A DNA stretch of 64,000 nt from Dawidia cretensis. GTDB lineage: Bacteria > Bacteroidota > Bacteroidia > Cytophagales > Cyclobacteriaceae. The notes below the pieces were generated by a model that was given only the letters and a program-made list of their open reading frames with translations, was not told the DNA's origin and did no database searches. The translations under genes were made by a program, and so were the position numbers. Positions 49,487-59,700 of this stretch are shown piece by piece. Position 1 is the first letter of the stretch. The number at the start of each line of letters is the position of its first letter. The stretch lies in NCBI RefSeq assembly GCF_018598175.1, contig NZ_JAHESE010000032.1, forward strand, positions 1 through 64,000, written 5' to 3'.

Positions 49487-52400
49487 TTAGAATTGTACTT
49501 CAAGTCCGCCGCCATACGTGCGCACCATGGGATAGCGTCCATAGTCTACACCGCGGCCCAGGTTGGAGCCGGCCACCTCCGGGTCCATGCCGCTGTAGCG
49601 GGTAAAGGTTAAGAGGTTGTTGGCGTTGACATACGCGCGTACCTTCCGCAGTTTCAAACGCGTGAGCAGCTGTGCAGGCACGTTGAAGCCGAGTTGAACA
49701 TTGCGCAGCTTGAGATAAGAACCATCTTCCACGAAGTAGGACGACGGACGGCTAAAGTTACCGTTGGGATCGCTGGCGATGTTGCGGGGATTGCCCGTGT
49801 GATGCTCGGGCGTCCAGGCTTCGTGGATGTCAGTGGTAGTGTTGCTGTCGCCAAAGAAGTTGCGTGTATAAGCTTTGCTGGCGTTGAAGATGTCGACACC
49901 TTGCACACCCTGGAATTGCAATGACAAATCTATCAGGCGATTGTAGGAAACACCGATGTTAAAGGCATAGGTCATCTTCGGCCAGGGATTGCCGATAAAC
50001 ACACGGTCGTACTCCGCTGTCACTTCGCCATCGGGCTTACCGTTGGGACCACTGATGTCTTTATACATAAAATCACCGGGACCTGTGCCGGCCTCCTGAT
50101 ACAGTCCGTCATCGGCGTAGGTATTGATGGCATATACGTCCGCCGCGGAATTCAGCATCTGCCGCACGACATAGCCGTAGAAGCTAGAGATCGGATGTCC
50201 GGCTTGCGTACGCGTCATGCCCCCCATCTGCAAACCCGCGCTACCGCCCGTGATATATTCGTCGCCGCGCAGGCTCTTCATTTCATTCTTCATGAAGGAT
50301 ACGTTACCATTCAGGCTTAGCTCAAACTTCCGGATGGGATGTGTATAGCCCAGGTCGATGTCGACACCCGTATTGCGCATGGTGCCAATATTGATTGCGG
50401 GATTCACGGGATCGAAGTTGTGCGTCGCAATGCCTACCGACGGCGGAACCGGCACGCCATACAGCAAATCCTTTGTGTCTTTGACATAATAATCCACACT
50501 CAGTGAAAAGCGATTGGCGAAAGCCTTCAGGTCGATCGCGATATTTTTCATATTCACTTCTTCCCACTTCACATCTTTGTTTGGTAATCGGCTGATGTAA
50601 TAACCCACCACTTTGTTCTTTCCCTCCTCGTCAAATGCGTAGTTCGAGAATTGAGACGTATAGGTCTTCAGGTAAATAAAGCTGTCGATATTGTCGGAGC
50701 CCAGTTTACCCACACTGCCGCGCAACTTCAGGTTGGTGATGAAAGGAACGTTCTGGAAGAACCTCTCTTGCGAGATGCGCCAGCCCGCAGAGACCGACGG
50801 AAATACGCCCCAGATATTGGTCGGCCCGAACTTCGGCGCCGAAGCATCGCGACGTACGTTTACCTCCAACAAGTAGCGATCGTCATAGTTATAACTGACA
50901 CGTCCGAACTGAGAGAGCTGTCGGGCGCGGGCGATCGTCTGCCGGTCCGTGATGTTAATGGCGCCGCCGGTCAGGTTGAGACTCCTGGCCACATCCACCG
51001 GAAAGTTGGTTCCCAGCGCATTAAAATGTTGTCCGTCATATTTGTAGGCTTCGTAGCCGCCCATGATCTTTACATTGTGCCGGCCAATGCTTTTATCATA
51101 GGTCGCCACCACGTTGCCTGTCAACGTCAGATCACTCGCAGTGCCGTAAGTAAGTGAAGCCAGCGTGTTGCTAAAGGAGCCATAGCTAAAAGCTTCGTCA
51201 AACTTCTCGGCCAGATAACCCAGGTAGTTTATTCCCAGGGCAGCGCGTATCTGTAAACCTTTCAGCGGCCGTGCGTCGAGGTACAGGTTGCCATCGACCC
51301 GGTTCGACTTGCGTTGCTCATGTTGCTGGTATTGTGTAGCCACAGGGTTCGGCCCCTGGAAGTATACCGGTGCACGTCCCCAACCGCCCCACTGATTTTC
51401 CGGATCACGCACCGGCATAATGGGGATCGAACGGTAGGGTATGCCACCGTTGTAGTTCTCATCGAAGTTGCTGATGGGGTTCTCTTCCACCCTGGATAAC
51501 AACATGCTTTCTCCCAACGTAAGCCAGGGCATCAGCTTCAGATCAGAATTGAGACGAATGCTGTAACGCTTGAAAGAATTATCAATTAGAATACCTTTCT
51601 CACGATCATGACCAAATGACAGGTAAAAACTCGAGTTGTCGTCACCTTTCGAGATGGCCAGGTCGTATGATTGCAGTACGCCGCTGCCGTTATAAAATTC
51701 CTTGATCCAATCGGTATTCGCGTCGTAGTTGTCCCACGACTCGTCGGGTGTGCGACCGGCATTGATACGCGCTACTTTGGCATATTTCACAAAGTCGGCG
51801 CTGCCGAGCAACGTGGGTAGGTTAATCGCCTGACGTTTGCTGATGGAGCTTTTGGCGACTACTTGTAAGGCGCCTTTACCACGTTTCGTCGTAACGAGTA
51901 TCACACCGTGAGCAGCCTTCGCGCCATAGATAGCCGATGCCGCAGCATCTTTCAGAATTTCAATAGACTCTACATCGTCGACATCAAACTGATTGCCGGG
52001 GTCCATGCGTACGCCGTCGACAATCCACAGCGGATCGGTATTGGAGATCGATCCCACGCCACGAATGTGAATGCTCGGCTTGTCGCCGGGAGCACCGCCA
52101 TTGCGCGCCACCGTCACACCCGCCACCATGCCCTGCAACGCCTGGTCAAGACGCAGCTGCGTTTTGTTTTGCATCGCGGCCACTTCCACCGACGCTACCG
52201 CCCCCGACACATTGGAGCGCTTCTGCTCGCCATATCCTACCACGACTACTTCTTCCAACCCGATAATATCTTCCGTTAGCGTAACATTGATCACCCGCTG
52301 CGCCTTGATGGCAATCTCTTCGCGCAAATAGCCAATGGTACTAAAGACCACGATAGCCGAGTCTGCCACGTCGAGTGTGTAGCGCCCTTCGGAATCGCTC

Positions 52401-52585
52401 ATCGTGCCATGGGTTGTACCGCGCTGGTAAATACTGACCCCGGGTATCGGTTCATGTTGGGCATTCGTCACCTGGCCGGAGAGGCTGCGCTGCTGCGCCG
52501 TGGCAGGCTGCCACAACAACAGCATCGCGAAGAGCATCCAGGGGACGACAGCGATGTTTATCGGATACTGTAAAATTCTTTTCAT
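49487..52585 (-). CDS. SusC-like TonB-dependent transporter (alpha-glucan PUL)
   Basis: A 1032-residue outer-membrane transporter: signal peptide (about 1-30), carboxypeptidase-regulatory-like domain (about 33-115), LEEVVVVGYGEQKRSNVSGA (about 113-132), plug domain with DPLWIVDGVRMDPGNQF and IEILKDAAASAIYGAKAAHG, and a barrel ending GGLEVQF. No STN domain, so transcription is not coupled to a FecR protein. It pairs with the following SusD and lies between GH97 and GH71/99-like genes, which points to uptake of alpha-gluco-oligosaccharides. Confidence 0.93.
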   Translation of the reverse strand: MKRILQYPINIAVVPWMLFAMLLLWQPATAQQRSLSGQVTNAQHEPIPGVSIYQRGTTHGTMSDSEGRYTLDVADSAIVVFSTIGYLREEIAIKAQRVINVTLTEDIIGLEEVVVVGYGEQKRSNVSGAVASVEVAAMQNKTQLRLDQALQGMVAGVTVARNGGAPGDKPSIHIRGVGSISNTDPLWIVDGVRMDPGNQFDVDDVESIEILKDAAASAIYGAKAAHGVILVTTKRGKGALQVVAKSSISKRQAINLPTLLGSADFVKYAKVARINAGRTPDESWDNYDANTDWIKEFYNGSGVLQSYDLAISKGDDNSSFYLSFGHDREKGILIDNSFKRYSIRLNSDLKLMPWLTLGESMLLSRVEENPISNFDENYNGGIPYRSIPIMPVRDPENQWGGWGRAPVYFQGPNPVATQYQQHEQRKSNRVDGNLYLDARPLKGLQIRAALGINYLGYLAEKFDEAFSYGSFSNTLASLTYGTASDLTLTGNVVATYDKSIGRHNVKIMGGYEAYKYDGQHFNALGTNFPVDVARSLNLTGGAINITDRQTIARARQLSQFGRVSYNYDDRYLLEVNVRRDASAPKFGPTNIWGVFPSVSAGWRISQERFFQNVPFITNLKLRGSVGKLGSDNIDSFIYLKTYTSQFSNYAFDEEGKNKVVGYYISRLPNKDVKWEEVNMKNIAIDLKAFANRFSLSVDYYVKDTKDLLYGVPVPPSVGIATHNFDPVNPAINIGTMRNTGVDIDLGYTHPIRKFELSLNGNVSFMKNEMKSLRGDEYITGGSAGLQMGGMTRTQAGHPISSFYGYVVRQMLNSAADVYAINTYADDGLYQEAGTGPGDFMYKDISGPNGKPDGEVTAEYDRVFIGNPWPKMTYAFNIGVSYNRLIDLSLQFQGVQGVDIFNASKAYTRNFFGDSNTTTDIHEAWTPEHHTGNPRNIASDPNGNFSRPSSYFVEDGSYLKLRNVQLGFNVPAQLLTRLKLRKVRAYVNANNLLTFTRYSGMDPEVAGSNLGRGVDYGRYPMVRTYGGGLEVQF

Positions 52586-52624
52586 TGGGGTAGGGTTAGG
52601 TTGGGCGGATACAGTTTGGGCCGG

Positions 52625-54625
52625 TCAGGGCAGTTCATGCAGTCTCACGGCTGCCCCCCCGCCCGCGGCGAGCTTGAGCTTCAGCACAGTGCCGGCATCT
52701 ACTGTCTGGCGCACAATGTCGAGCGGAAGCGGGTTGGTGTCCCAGTCGGCATTCGCGCCGTCCTGGTAAATCTCGGCTTCGTATTTTTTACCGGATGTGA
52801 GGAAGCTTAACGGTACGTCCAGGGTACGGGCTTGCTCGTTGGTGATGGCGCCAACGTACCAGTCGTTGCTGTTACGGTCTTTGCGCGCAGTGGTCACGTA
52901 CTCACCAATGACAGCCTGCGGCACACGCGTCTCTTCCCAATCGACGGGAACGTCTTCAATGAATTTCAGTGCGGGGTGGCCTTCGTAATTCTCCGGGAGA
53001 TCGGCCGCCATCTGCATCGGGCTATAGATCACGACATAGAGTGCGAGCTGTTTGGCCAACGTCGTGTGTACCCGGAATGTACCCGTCGTCTTAAAGCGAA
53101 TGTCAAAGATGCCGGGTGTATAGTCTAACGGTCCGCCCAGGCAACGCGTAAAAGGCAGGATCGTAGGATGTGACGGCGGGTTGCCATCGCTCCACGCTTC
53201 GTACTCCGTACCCCGTGCACCTTCGCGCGTCATCATGTTCGGATAGGTGCGGCGCAGGCCGGTATCTTTTACGGGCTCGTGCACATCGATCATTACTTTA
53301 TAGCGCGCGGCGGTTTCCATGACCTTGTGGTAGTGGCGTACCATAAACTGGCTCTGGTGGCGCTCGCCGCCGGGGCGCTTGTTTACATAGCCTGTCTTGA
53401 GCCGATGGATGTCATATTGCGCACAGAACGTAAAGGCATCTTCGAGCTGATCTTCGTAATTGCGAATGTTACCACCGGTTTCGTGGTGCGCGATCAACCC
53501 GATGTTACGCGCTTTGGCATAGGAACTGATCGCATGGATATCATAATCCGGGTAAGGCTTGGTGAAGTTGAATTTGCCTTCCACTGTCCAGTCGCCCTCC
53601 CACCCTTCGTTCCAGCCTTCGGCTAGCACGGCCGACAGTTTATGCTTCGCCGCGAAGTCGATGAGCGCCTTCATGTTCTCGGTAGTGGCACCGTGGTTGG
53701 GGCCTCCCTCCCAGGTATATTTTTTCATGTGCATGCCCCACCACATACCGTTGTATTTGCCGGGCTTGATCCACGATACGTCGCCGAGCTTGTTGGGCTC
53801 GTTCAGGTTGAGAATGAGATACGATGTAACCAGGTCGCCGGGCTTCTCGACAATTTGCAACGTACGCCAAGGTGTGGTCATAGGCGCGCGCGTCTTTACA
53901 CGATCGCCGTCGGCCCATGCAACCAGGTCGGCCTTTAACACATTGTTGGGTTGACGCGCCAGCGTCATGGAAGCATAGTCGATCAATGCGGCCTCGTGAA
54001 TGCTGATGGCCAGCCTGGGGCCTTCCATCGTCAGCGGCGTATGCACCGTTTCGCGCAGCTCGCTGATCTTATTTTTTTTGAACAGACATTCGGAGTCGAT
54101 GTCGGTATGATTGGCCGGGATCCACCAGGCGTCCAGATCTTGCGTGAAAGCAAACTCGGTAAGCTCATCGGTGATCACAAAGTCCGTGAGCTTCTCTTGC
54201 CTGGGAATGTCATAGCGGAAACCGACGCCGTCGTCATAGACCCGGAACTCTACCCGCATGGTGCGCTTCAAACCACCTTTTTCCTGTAGCGTTACCGTTA
54301 GCGTGTTATAGTGGTTGCGAATATTCTTAACCTCGCCCCAGGGCTGGGTCCAGGTCTCGTCAAAGGAGCTCTTTTTTACGTCGGCAATGGTGAAGTCGCC
54401 GTTCAGGGCAGGCTGATCCTTCAACACAAACCCAAGCCGCGACGGCGCCACGATCGGTTGCTTGTTGCGGTGAATGGAATACGTTGCGACGCCACCCTTA
54501 ATCTGCACTTGCACCTGCAAGTTGCGGTTGGGCGATGTGGCTTCGGCAGACTGGTCCCTGCCTTTGCCGGTTGCAAGACCGGCGACGAGCAGCAAGGCTG
54601 CGAGAGGAGCAAAAAAGAGCTTCAT
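52625..54625 (-). CDS. GH97 alpha-glucosidase, SusB-like
   Basis: A 666-residue enzyme with a signal peptide (1-20, LLVAGLATGKG). GH97 N-domain about 30-280, catalytic barrel about 285-560, C-domain to the end. Catalytic glutamates of the inverting branch are in place: Glu382 in AHHETGG, Glu450 in DVHEP and Glu474 in RGTEYE, with spacing (68 and 24) almost equal to that of Bacteroides SusB (439, 508, 532). It should release glucose from alpha-glucan fragments in the periplasm. It is the first gene of the operon; its promoter carries a long inverted repeat. The ATG at 54625 starts the signal peptide; the open frame upstream is not used. Confidence 0.92.
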   Translation of the reverse strand: MKLFFAPLAALLLVAGLATGKGRDQSAEATSPNRNLQVQVQIKGGVATYSIHRNKQPIVAPSRLGFVLKDQPALNGDFTIADVKKSSFDETWTQPWGEVKNIRNHYNTLTVTLQEKGGLKRTMRVEFRVYDDGVGFRYDIPRQEKLTDFVITDELTEFAFTQDLDAWWIPANHTDIDSECLFKKNKISELRETVHTPLTMEGPRLAISIHEAALIDYASMTLARQPNNVLKADLVAWADGDRVKTRAPMTTPWRTLQIVEKPGDLVTSYLILNLNEPNKLGDVSWIKPGKYNGMWWGMHMKKYTWEGGPNHGATTENMKALIDFAAKHKLSAVLAEGWNEGWEGDWTVEGKFNFTKPYPDYDIHAISSYAKARNIGLIAHHETGGNIRNYEDQLEDAFTFCAQYDIHRLKTGYVNKRPGGERHQSQFMVRHYHKVMETAARYKVMIDVHEPVKDTGLRRTYPNMMTREGARGTEYEAWSDGNPPSHPTILPFTRCLGGPLDYTPGIFDIRFKTTGTFRVHTTLAKQLALYVVIYSPMQMAADLPENYEGHPALKFIEDVPVDWEETRVPQAVIGEYVTTARKDRNSNDWYVGAITNEQARTLDVPLSFLTSGKKYEAEIYQDGANADWDTNPLPLDIVRQTVDAGTVLKLKLAAGGGAAVRLHELP

Positions 54626-54654
54626 AGCGGTTAGGGTAGAAAGAGTGTTTGTTT

Positions 54655-54695
54655 CGCAAACGATGCAAAACATATTGCTATCGTTTGCGTAACAA
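54655..54695 (-). promoter_or_regulatory. GH97 promoter with LacI-type inverted repeat
   Basis: CGCAAACGAT (54655-54664) and ATCGTTTGCG (54680-54689) are a perfect 10-bp inverted repeat; inner GCAA/TTGC extends the symmetry. On the minus strand TTG (54695-54693), 18 bases, TATGTTTTG (54674-54666) resemble the promoter consensus with one extra base, so the repeat covers the promoter. GCAAACG half-sites are typical of LacI-family repressors. Confidence 0.6.
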
Positions 54696-54890
54696 AGCAC
54701 GCTGTCTCCTGCCGCAGGTAGAATTCTCCCAGTGAAAATGTAAATTATATTTTGGTAGATGGAGAGGTAAGCAATTCTGTTCCAGTCAGTTGGAAAACAT
54801 AGGGGGCACGGAAAATATAAACGGATTATAAGGGGATATCACCGATGGCAGGGCTCAGACCCACCGGATCGCGGGATAGGCGCCATATAT

Positions 54891-54945
54891 AATAGCATAG
54901 AAATAGCATTGACATACCATTGTAATAGCATTGTAATTGCCTTTA
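54891..54945. repeat. Five-unit 11-bp array A (upstream of GH97)
   Basis: Units AATAGCATAGA, AATAGCATTGA, CATACCATTGT, AATAGCATTGT and AATTGCCTTTA without gaps. It lies in the 588-base gap between the two SusCD loci, which otherwise holds the GH97 promoter, the next array and a terminator. Confidence 0.75.
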
Positions 54946-55018
54946 AGGGCTATGAAAGACCTATTTCGTTACGACATTGCCGCTGCCATAATCCATACCA
55001 GGAGATTACCCGTATCAA

Positions 55019-55073
55019 AGCCCTAGTTAAGCCGTACTAAAGCCGTACTAAAGCCGTACTAAAGCCGTCCTAA
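55019..55073. repeat. Five-unit 11-bp array B
   Basis: A degenerate first unit AGCCCTAGTTA, three exact AGCCGTACTAA units and AGCCGTCCTAA, each 11 bases, no gaps. It lies 73 bases from array A, with a different unit sequence but the same period. Confidence 0.85.
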
Positions 55074-55155
55074 AGACACTCAAAATCCACACAATTCGAG
55101 GTACGCAGATAAGCCCCCAACAATCCTCATCTGGCAGGTGCGACCGGCATTTCAC

Positions 55156-55184
55156 GAAAAAGGCCGACCAGTTTGCGGTCGACC
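55156..55184 (-). terminator. Terminator of the second SusCD locus
   Basis: GGCCGACC (55162-55169) pairs with GGTCGACC (55177-55184) with one mismatch; the A5 at 55157-55161 gives a T run on the minus strand. It lies 30 bases past the susD stop. Confidence 0.75.
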
Positions 55185-55213
55185 TCTCTTATTGCAACTG
55201 AGCTCAAACTGTC

Positions 55214-56764
55214 TTACCAACCCTCGTTCTGCCACAAGGTTCCTTTGCTCACCGCAATTTCATCCGGCGGAATAGGCCACACGTGGTGGATGCCAGGGTT
55301 AAAGGTACGTCCTGCGTAGATCACTTTGGGATTACCGCTGTCGTCTTTCGCATAGGCATGGTAGAGGGGTTGCGCATATTTGCTCTGGGCATCGCCCCAA
55401 CGCACGAGGTCAAAGTGGCGGTCGGTCCATTCGCCGGCCAGCTCGCAGCGGCGTTCATGCTTCAGGTCGTCCAGGGTGGCGCCACTGATCGGGTCCAGGT
55501 TAGCGCGGTCGCGTACTTCGTTTATTTCGGCGTCGCCGCTTTTCCCTTGTTTGATCCTGGCTTCTGCCATCATCAGCAATACGTCGGCGTAACGCACAAG
55601 CGGTACGTTCAGCGAGGTTGTGGGTTTATCGGCATTCGTGTTTACGTAGCGGGTGTCTACCGACCCATTTACTTTGGGATATCCGAACGGCTCCATGAAT
55701 TTTCGGAACTGCAGTCCGGTGCGATTGCTGGAGCTTACCTTGTATTGGCCTTCGTTAAAGGCTACTTCTTCTCCAAAGTATTTGAATGTATCACCAGTCT
55801 TGAGAATGGTCGCTTCGCGGCGCTCATCGCCGGACTCATATTCCTCATACAGGTTCTGGGTAGGATAGAATACACCCCAGCCGTTGTAAGCGCCCCAGCC
55901 TTTGTCCTCCAGCAATACGCCGGGGAAGATGGAGCCCAGTCCAGTGTCTTTTGGACTCGACGTAACAGACCAAACATATTCCGGCGAGAAGTTATTGGCG
56001 ATCTTGAATACATCGGCGAAGTTCTCGAGCAGATCGTGCTTGCCGCTGGTGATGACCATGCCGGCATACAGCTCTGCATTGGCCCAGTCACCGGCGTACA
56101 GGTATGTACGAGCCAGGTATGCCCAGGCCGCAGTCTTATGCGGACGACCAAAGTCGCTGGACTCGTATTCCTCGAAGTAGGGCAACAGATCTGCTGCTGC
56201 TTTGAGGTCTTCGGCAATGTAGTCGTAGTTCACTTGTACGTTGGCCGGACGAGCAACATATGGATCTTCCGGGTTTTCGCGATCGATGATCGGTACACCG
56301 GCACGGTGGTCGCCATAGTGGTAGGCCAATTCCAGGTGCATTACGGCGTGGTGAAAATGTGCTTCACCCAGAATACGATCCTTCAGATCCGCATTCATTT
56401 CAATCGCAGGCACGTTCCGTAGTATATCATTACAACGTTTCATGGTCCGGTAATGAAGCGCCCAGATGTTTTTCACTTCGCTCTCATTGCCTGTGATCTT
56501 GAAGGCCTTTACATTTTCCGAAAAGGCACGCGGCTTCGTACCGATGTCGTCGCTGCCATTGCTCAGCCAAAAGAAGCCACGGCCGTACATATCATCGTTG
56601 GAGTATTCGGCATATATTCCATTGACGGCCGATATGGCATCTGTCTCGTTGCGCCAAAAGCTGCTCGACGTAGGAGAACCGTGCGGCGTTACATCCAGCA
56701 TCTCATCGCACGACGTAACGAAAAGCATACCCGCCAGAAGCGATAGATAGAATATTTTTTTCAT
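55214..56764 (-). CDS. SusD-like lipoprotein (FecR/ECF-controlled locus)
   Basis: A 516-residue SusD/RagB lipoprotein (Cys19 in LFVTSCDEMLDVTPHGSPTS). SusD features: LKDRILGEAHFHHAVMHLEL near 130, VPLVRYADVLLMMAEARIKQ near 390, and HERRCELAGEWTDRHFDLVR near 435. It lies 6 bases after the partner susC. The locus carries no glycosidase of its own, so the substrate cannot be inferred from neighbours with confidence; it may share in alpha-glucan use with the adjacent PUL. Confidence 0.92.
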   Translation of the reverse strand: MKKIFYLSLLAGMLFVTSCDEMLDVTPHGSPTSSSFWRNETDAISAVNGIYAEYSNDDMYGRGFFWLSNGSDDIGTKPRAFSENVKAFKITGNESEVKNIWALHYRTMKRCNDILRNVPAIEMNADLKDRILGEAHFHHAVMHLELAYHYGDHRAGVPIIDRENPEDPYVARPANVQVNYDYIAEDLKAAADLLPYFEEYESSDFGRPHKTAAWAYLARTYLYAGDWANAELYAGMVITSGKHDLLENFADVFKIANNFSPEYVWSVTSSPKDTGLGSIFPGVLLEDKGWGAYNGWGVFYPTQNLYEEYESGDERREATILKTGDTFKYFGEEVAFNEGQYKVSSSNRTGLQFRKFMEPFGYPKVNGSVDTRYVNTNADKPTTSLNVPLVRYADVLLMMAEARIKQGKSGDAEINEVRDRANLDPISGATLDDLKHERRCELAGEWTDRHFDLVRWGDAQSKYAQPLYHAYAKDDSGNPKVIYAGRTFNPGIHHVWPIPPDEIAVSKGTLWQNEGW

Positions 56765-56770
56765 ACGAAT

Positions 56771-59700
56771 TTAGAATTTAAGATTAACACCTGCCAGAAA
56801 CACCTTCGAGAGCGGGTACATACCCGTGTCGATGCCGTAGTTACCAATACCTACTTCTGGGTCCATGCCCGAGTAGTCGGTAATGGTAAACACGTTCTGT
56901 GCCGTTACGTATAGCCTCAGCTTCACTTTATCGAGGAGTGCACGCTTCAGCGTATAGCCCAGCGTGACATTCTTCAACCGCAGGAACGAGCCGTCTTCGA
57001 TGAAGAAATCCGACACACGCGTCCAATTGTTGTTAGGGTCTGTCATAGAAAGCCGGGGAATTGTAGCGTCAGGATTCTCTGGCGTCCAGGCATTTTTCGA
57101 TTCTGTGATCAGGTTATAGCCGTAGCCGGCATTCAATCCCAGCGCGCGCACCGAGTTGAAGATACTGTTGCCGTGTACCCCCTGAAAGAATAAGTTCAGA
57201 TCAAAACCTTTATAGCCCAGGTTGGCATTGAGGCTATAGGTCAGGTCCGGGAAGGGGTTACCCAGCACAAATCGGTCATCGTTGTCGATATCGCCATCAC
57301 CGTCCTTGTCTACAAATTTAAAGTCGCCACCGACGGCCGACGGCTGATAGCGCGTACCGTTGGCGTTGAGGTAGTTAGCCGCCTCTTCGTTGGAATTGAA
57401 GACACCGGCGGTTCTATAACCATAGAAAGCACCAAAGGCATTACCCACCAGGTTGATATTGGCCTGTGGCATCGTCCTTACCGTGGGACCGATGTTCTGA
57501 AATCTATTTTCGTCGGTAATAGACCCGATCTCGCTTTTGACACGTGAAATATTGGCAGTAATATCATAGGTCAGCTCGCCTTGGTTCTTGCGATAGGTGA
57601 TGCCCAGCTCAAAACCTCTGTTTACCACTTCGCCAGCGTTGATCCATTGGCCATCGGGAGCCCCTGCTGCTCCTGGCAGTGTCTTTTTGAACAACATATC
57701 GGTGTTGGTCTTTTTGAAGACATCCAGCGATCCCGTTAACTGGCCGTCCAGTAAGCCGAAGTCAAGTCCTATGTTTTGTTGCACAGAGCTTTCCCATTTT
57801 AAATCCTGGTTGGAAAGGCCGGTCTCTGCATACCCGTAGACGATGGCCGGGTCTTCGCCCAGCCAGGCGCGTGTGCGACCCAATCCCACGGCAAACGGAT
57901 AGCGGTCTAATGCGCCCAGGTTACCGATCACACCCCAGCTGCCGCGCAATTTCAGGTCACTGATGATGTTTACGTCCTCTAGAAAGCTCTCTTGCACGAG
58001 GTTCCATCCCACCGACACCGATGGATATGTTTCCCAGCGATTCAACGAGATCAGCTTAGACGTACCATCGCGACGAATAACCGCCGTCAACAGGTACTTG
58101 CCTTTGTAGTTATAGTTCGCCCGTGCCAAGTACGACATGATCATTTCTTCCGGGTTTCCCGCGCCCAGTACCTCGATGGTTTTAGCGTTGTACAGGTTGC
58201 GGTAAGCCCGATCTTCGTTATCAAAGTTTGTACCCTTTACACTATAGTATTCGTATTTGTTGCGCTGGTATGTAAAACCTGCCAGTGCCGAGATATTATG
58301 ATCGTCTTTCACCGTAGTCTCATACGACAGCGTCTGTTCGGTCAGAAGGACATCCTGATTATCGGATGTCTGATAGAGCTCATTAAAGTCGAAGATCTTG
58401 CCTGTCTCGAGCACCTTTACGTTGAATTGTTTGGAATCTCTCCGAATCTGTGTCATGCCCCAGTTGCTTCTGAACTTTAGCCCTTTGACCACGTCAACCT
58501 CCAGGTACGGATTGATCAGCAAAGTCGACGTAGGATTGTGATTGTCCAGGCGTTTGAGGTAGGCAACAGGGTTGATCAGGTCTCCATAAGCATTTGCATA
58601 CTCTTCGGGCACGCCACCGAATTTACCCGATCCGTCTTCGCGGTATACCGTTGCGTTGGCCGGATAATACAAGGCTGTCATAATCGCACCGGTGTAGGCA
58701 CTCGATGTATTGCCGGTCTGTCCGTCCCAAAATGAATACGACAGGTTTTCACCAATGCGTACGCCTTTCAGAATCTCGTGCGAGGAGTTGATACGGGCGG
58801 TGTAACGGTTCGACTCTGTATTGAGTAGTATACCCTGGTTACGACGGTAGCCGCCCGAGATAAAATAGTTCGATTTCTGATTACCGCCGTCGATCGAAAC
58901 ATCCAGATTATTAATGATCCCGGCCTGGAAAATTTCATCCATCCAGTTTGTTTTGGTAATACGCGACGAAGGATTACCCGCGGCGTCAAACGCAGGGATG
59001 CGGTCTTGCCCGGCGTTGTCAGTCGCCATGTTGGCGGCATCGGCACGTTCGGCGGCATTGAGCGCTTCTAGTTTCTTCGCGACTTGCTGAAAGCCCTGCT
59101 GGTAGTTTACTTCCACATGGCTGGACGACCGCCCCTTCTTGGTCGTGATCAAAATAACACCACCCGATGCACGTGCACCGTAGATAGCAGCCGACGCAGC
59201 ATCTTTCAAAATGCTGATAGCTTCTACTTCATTCGGGTTGATCATGCTGATCTGGCCTTCAAAGATAACGCCGTCCAAAATGATGAGCGGTCTTTCTGCA
59301 TTCAACGACCCAATACCTCGAATCTTGATATCGGCTGTCGACGTTGGATCGCCACCGTTGTTCATCACCGTTACCCCTGGCACTGTACCTTGCAGGAGCT
59401 CAGCAGCTGTGTTATAGTTGCGGCTCGATACTTCTCGCGTGCTGACAGAGGATACTGCCCCCAGCACTTCAGACTTTTTTACCGAACCATAACCGATCAC
59501 AACGACATCCTGTAATTGCGAAATGTCCGACGCAAGTTTAATCTCGAAGTAAACTTTATTGCCGACGGCTTCTTCATACACTGTAAAACCGATGAATGAA
59601 ACCACGAGTACGCCGTCATCGGGAACGCGCAGCGCAAACGAACCATCCGCGTCGGTCGTAGTGCCGATGGAAGTTCCTTTCACTACTACGCTGGCGCCGG

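Noticed and set aside
55019-55073. CRISPR array
   Set aside because: Units are 11 bases and contiguous, without spacers; no cas genes are present.
55283-56422. 379-codon ORF antisense to susD
   Set aside because: The SusD protein on the other strand has a full family pattern; the antisense frame reads as Val/Gly-rich sequence with no motif.
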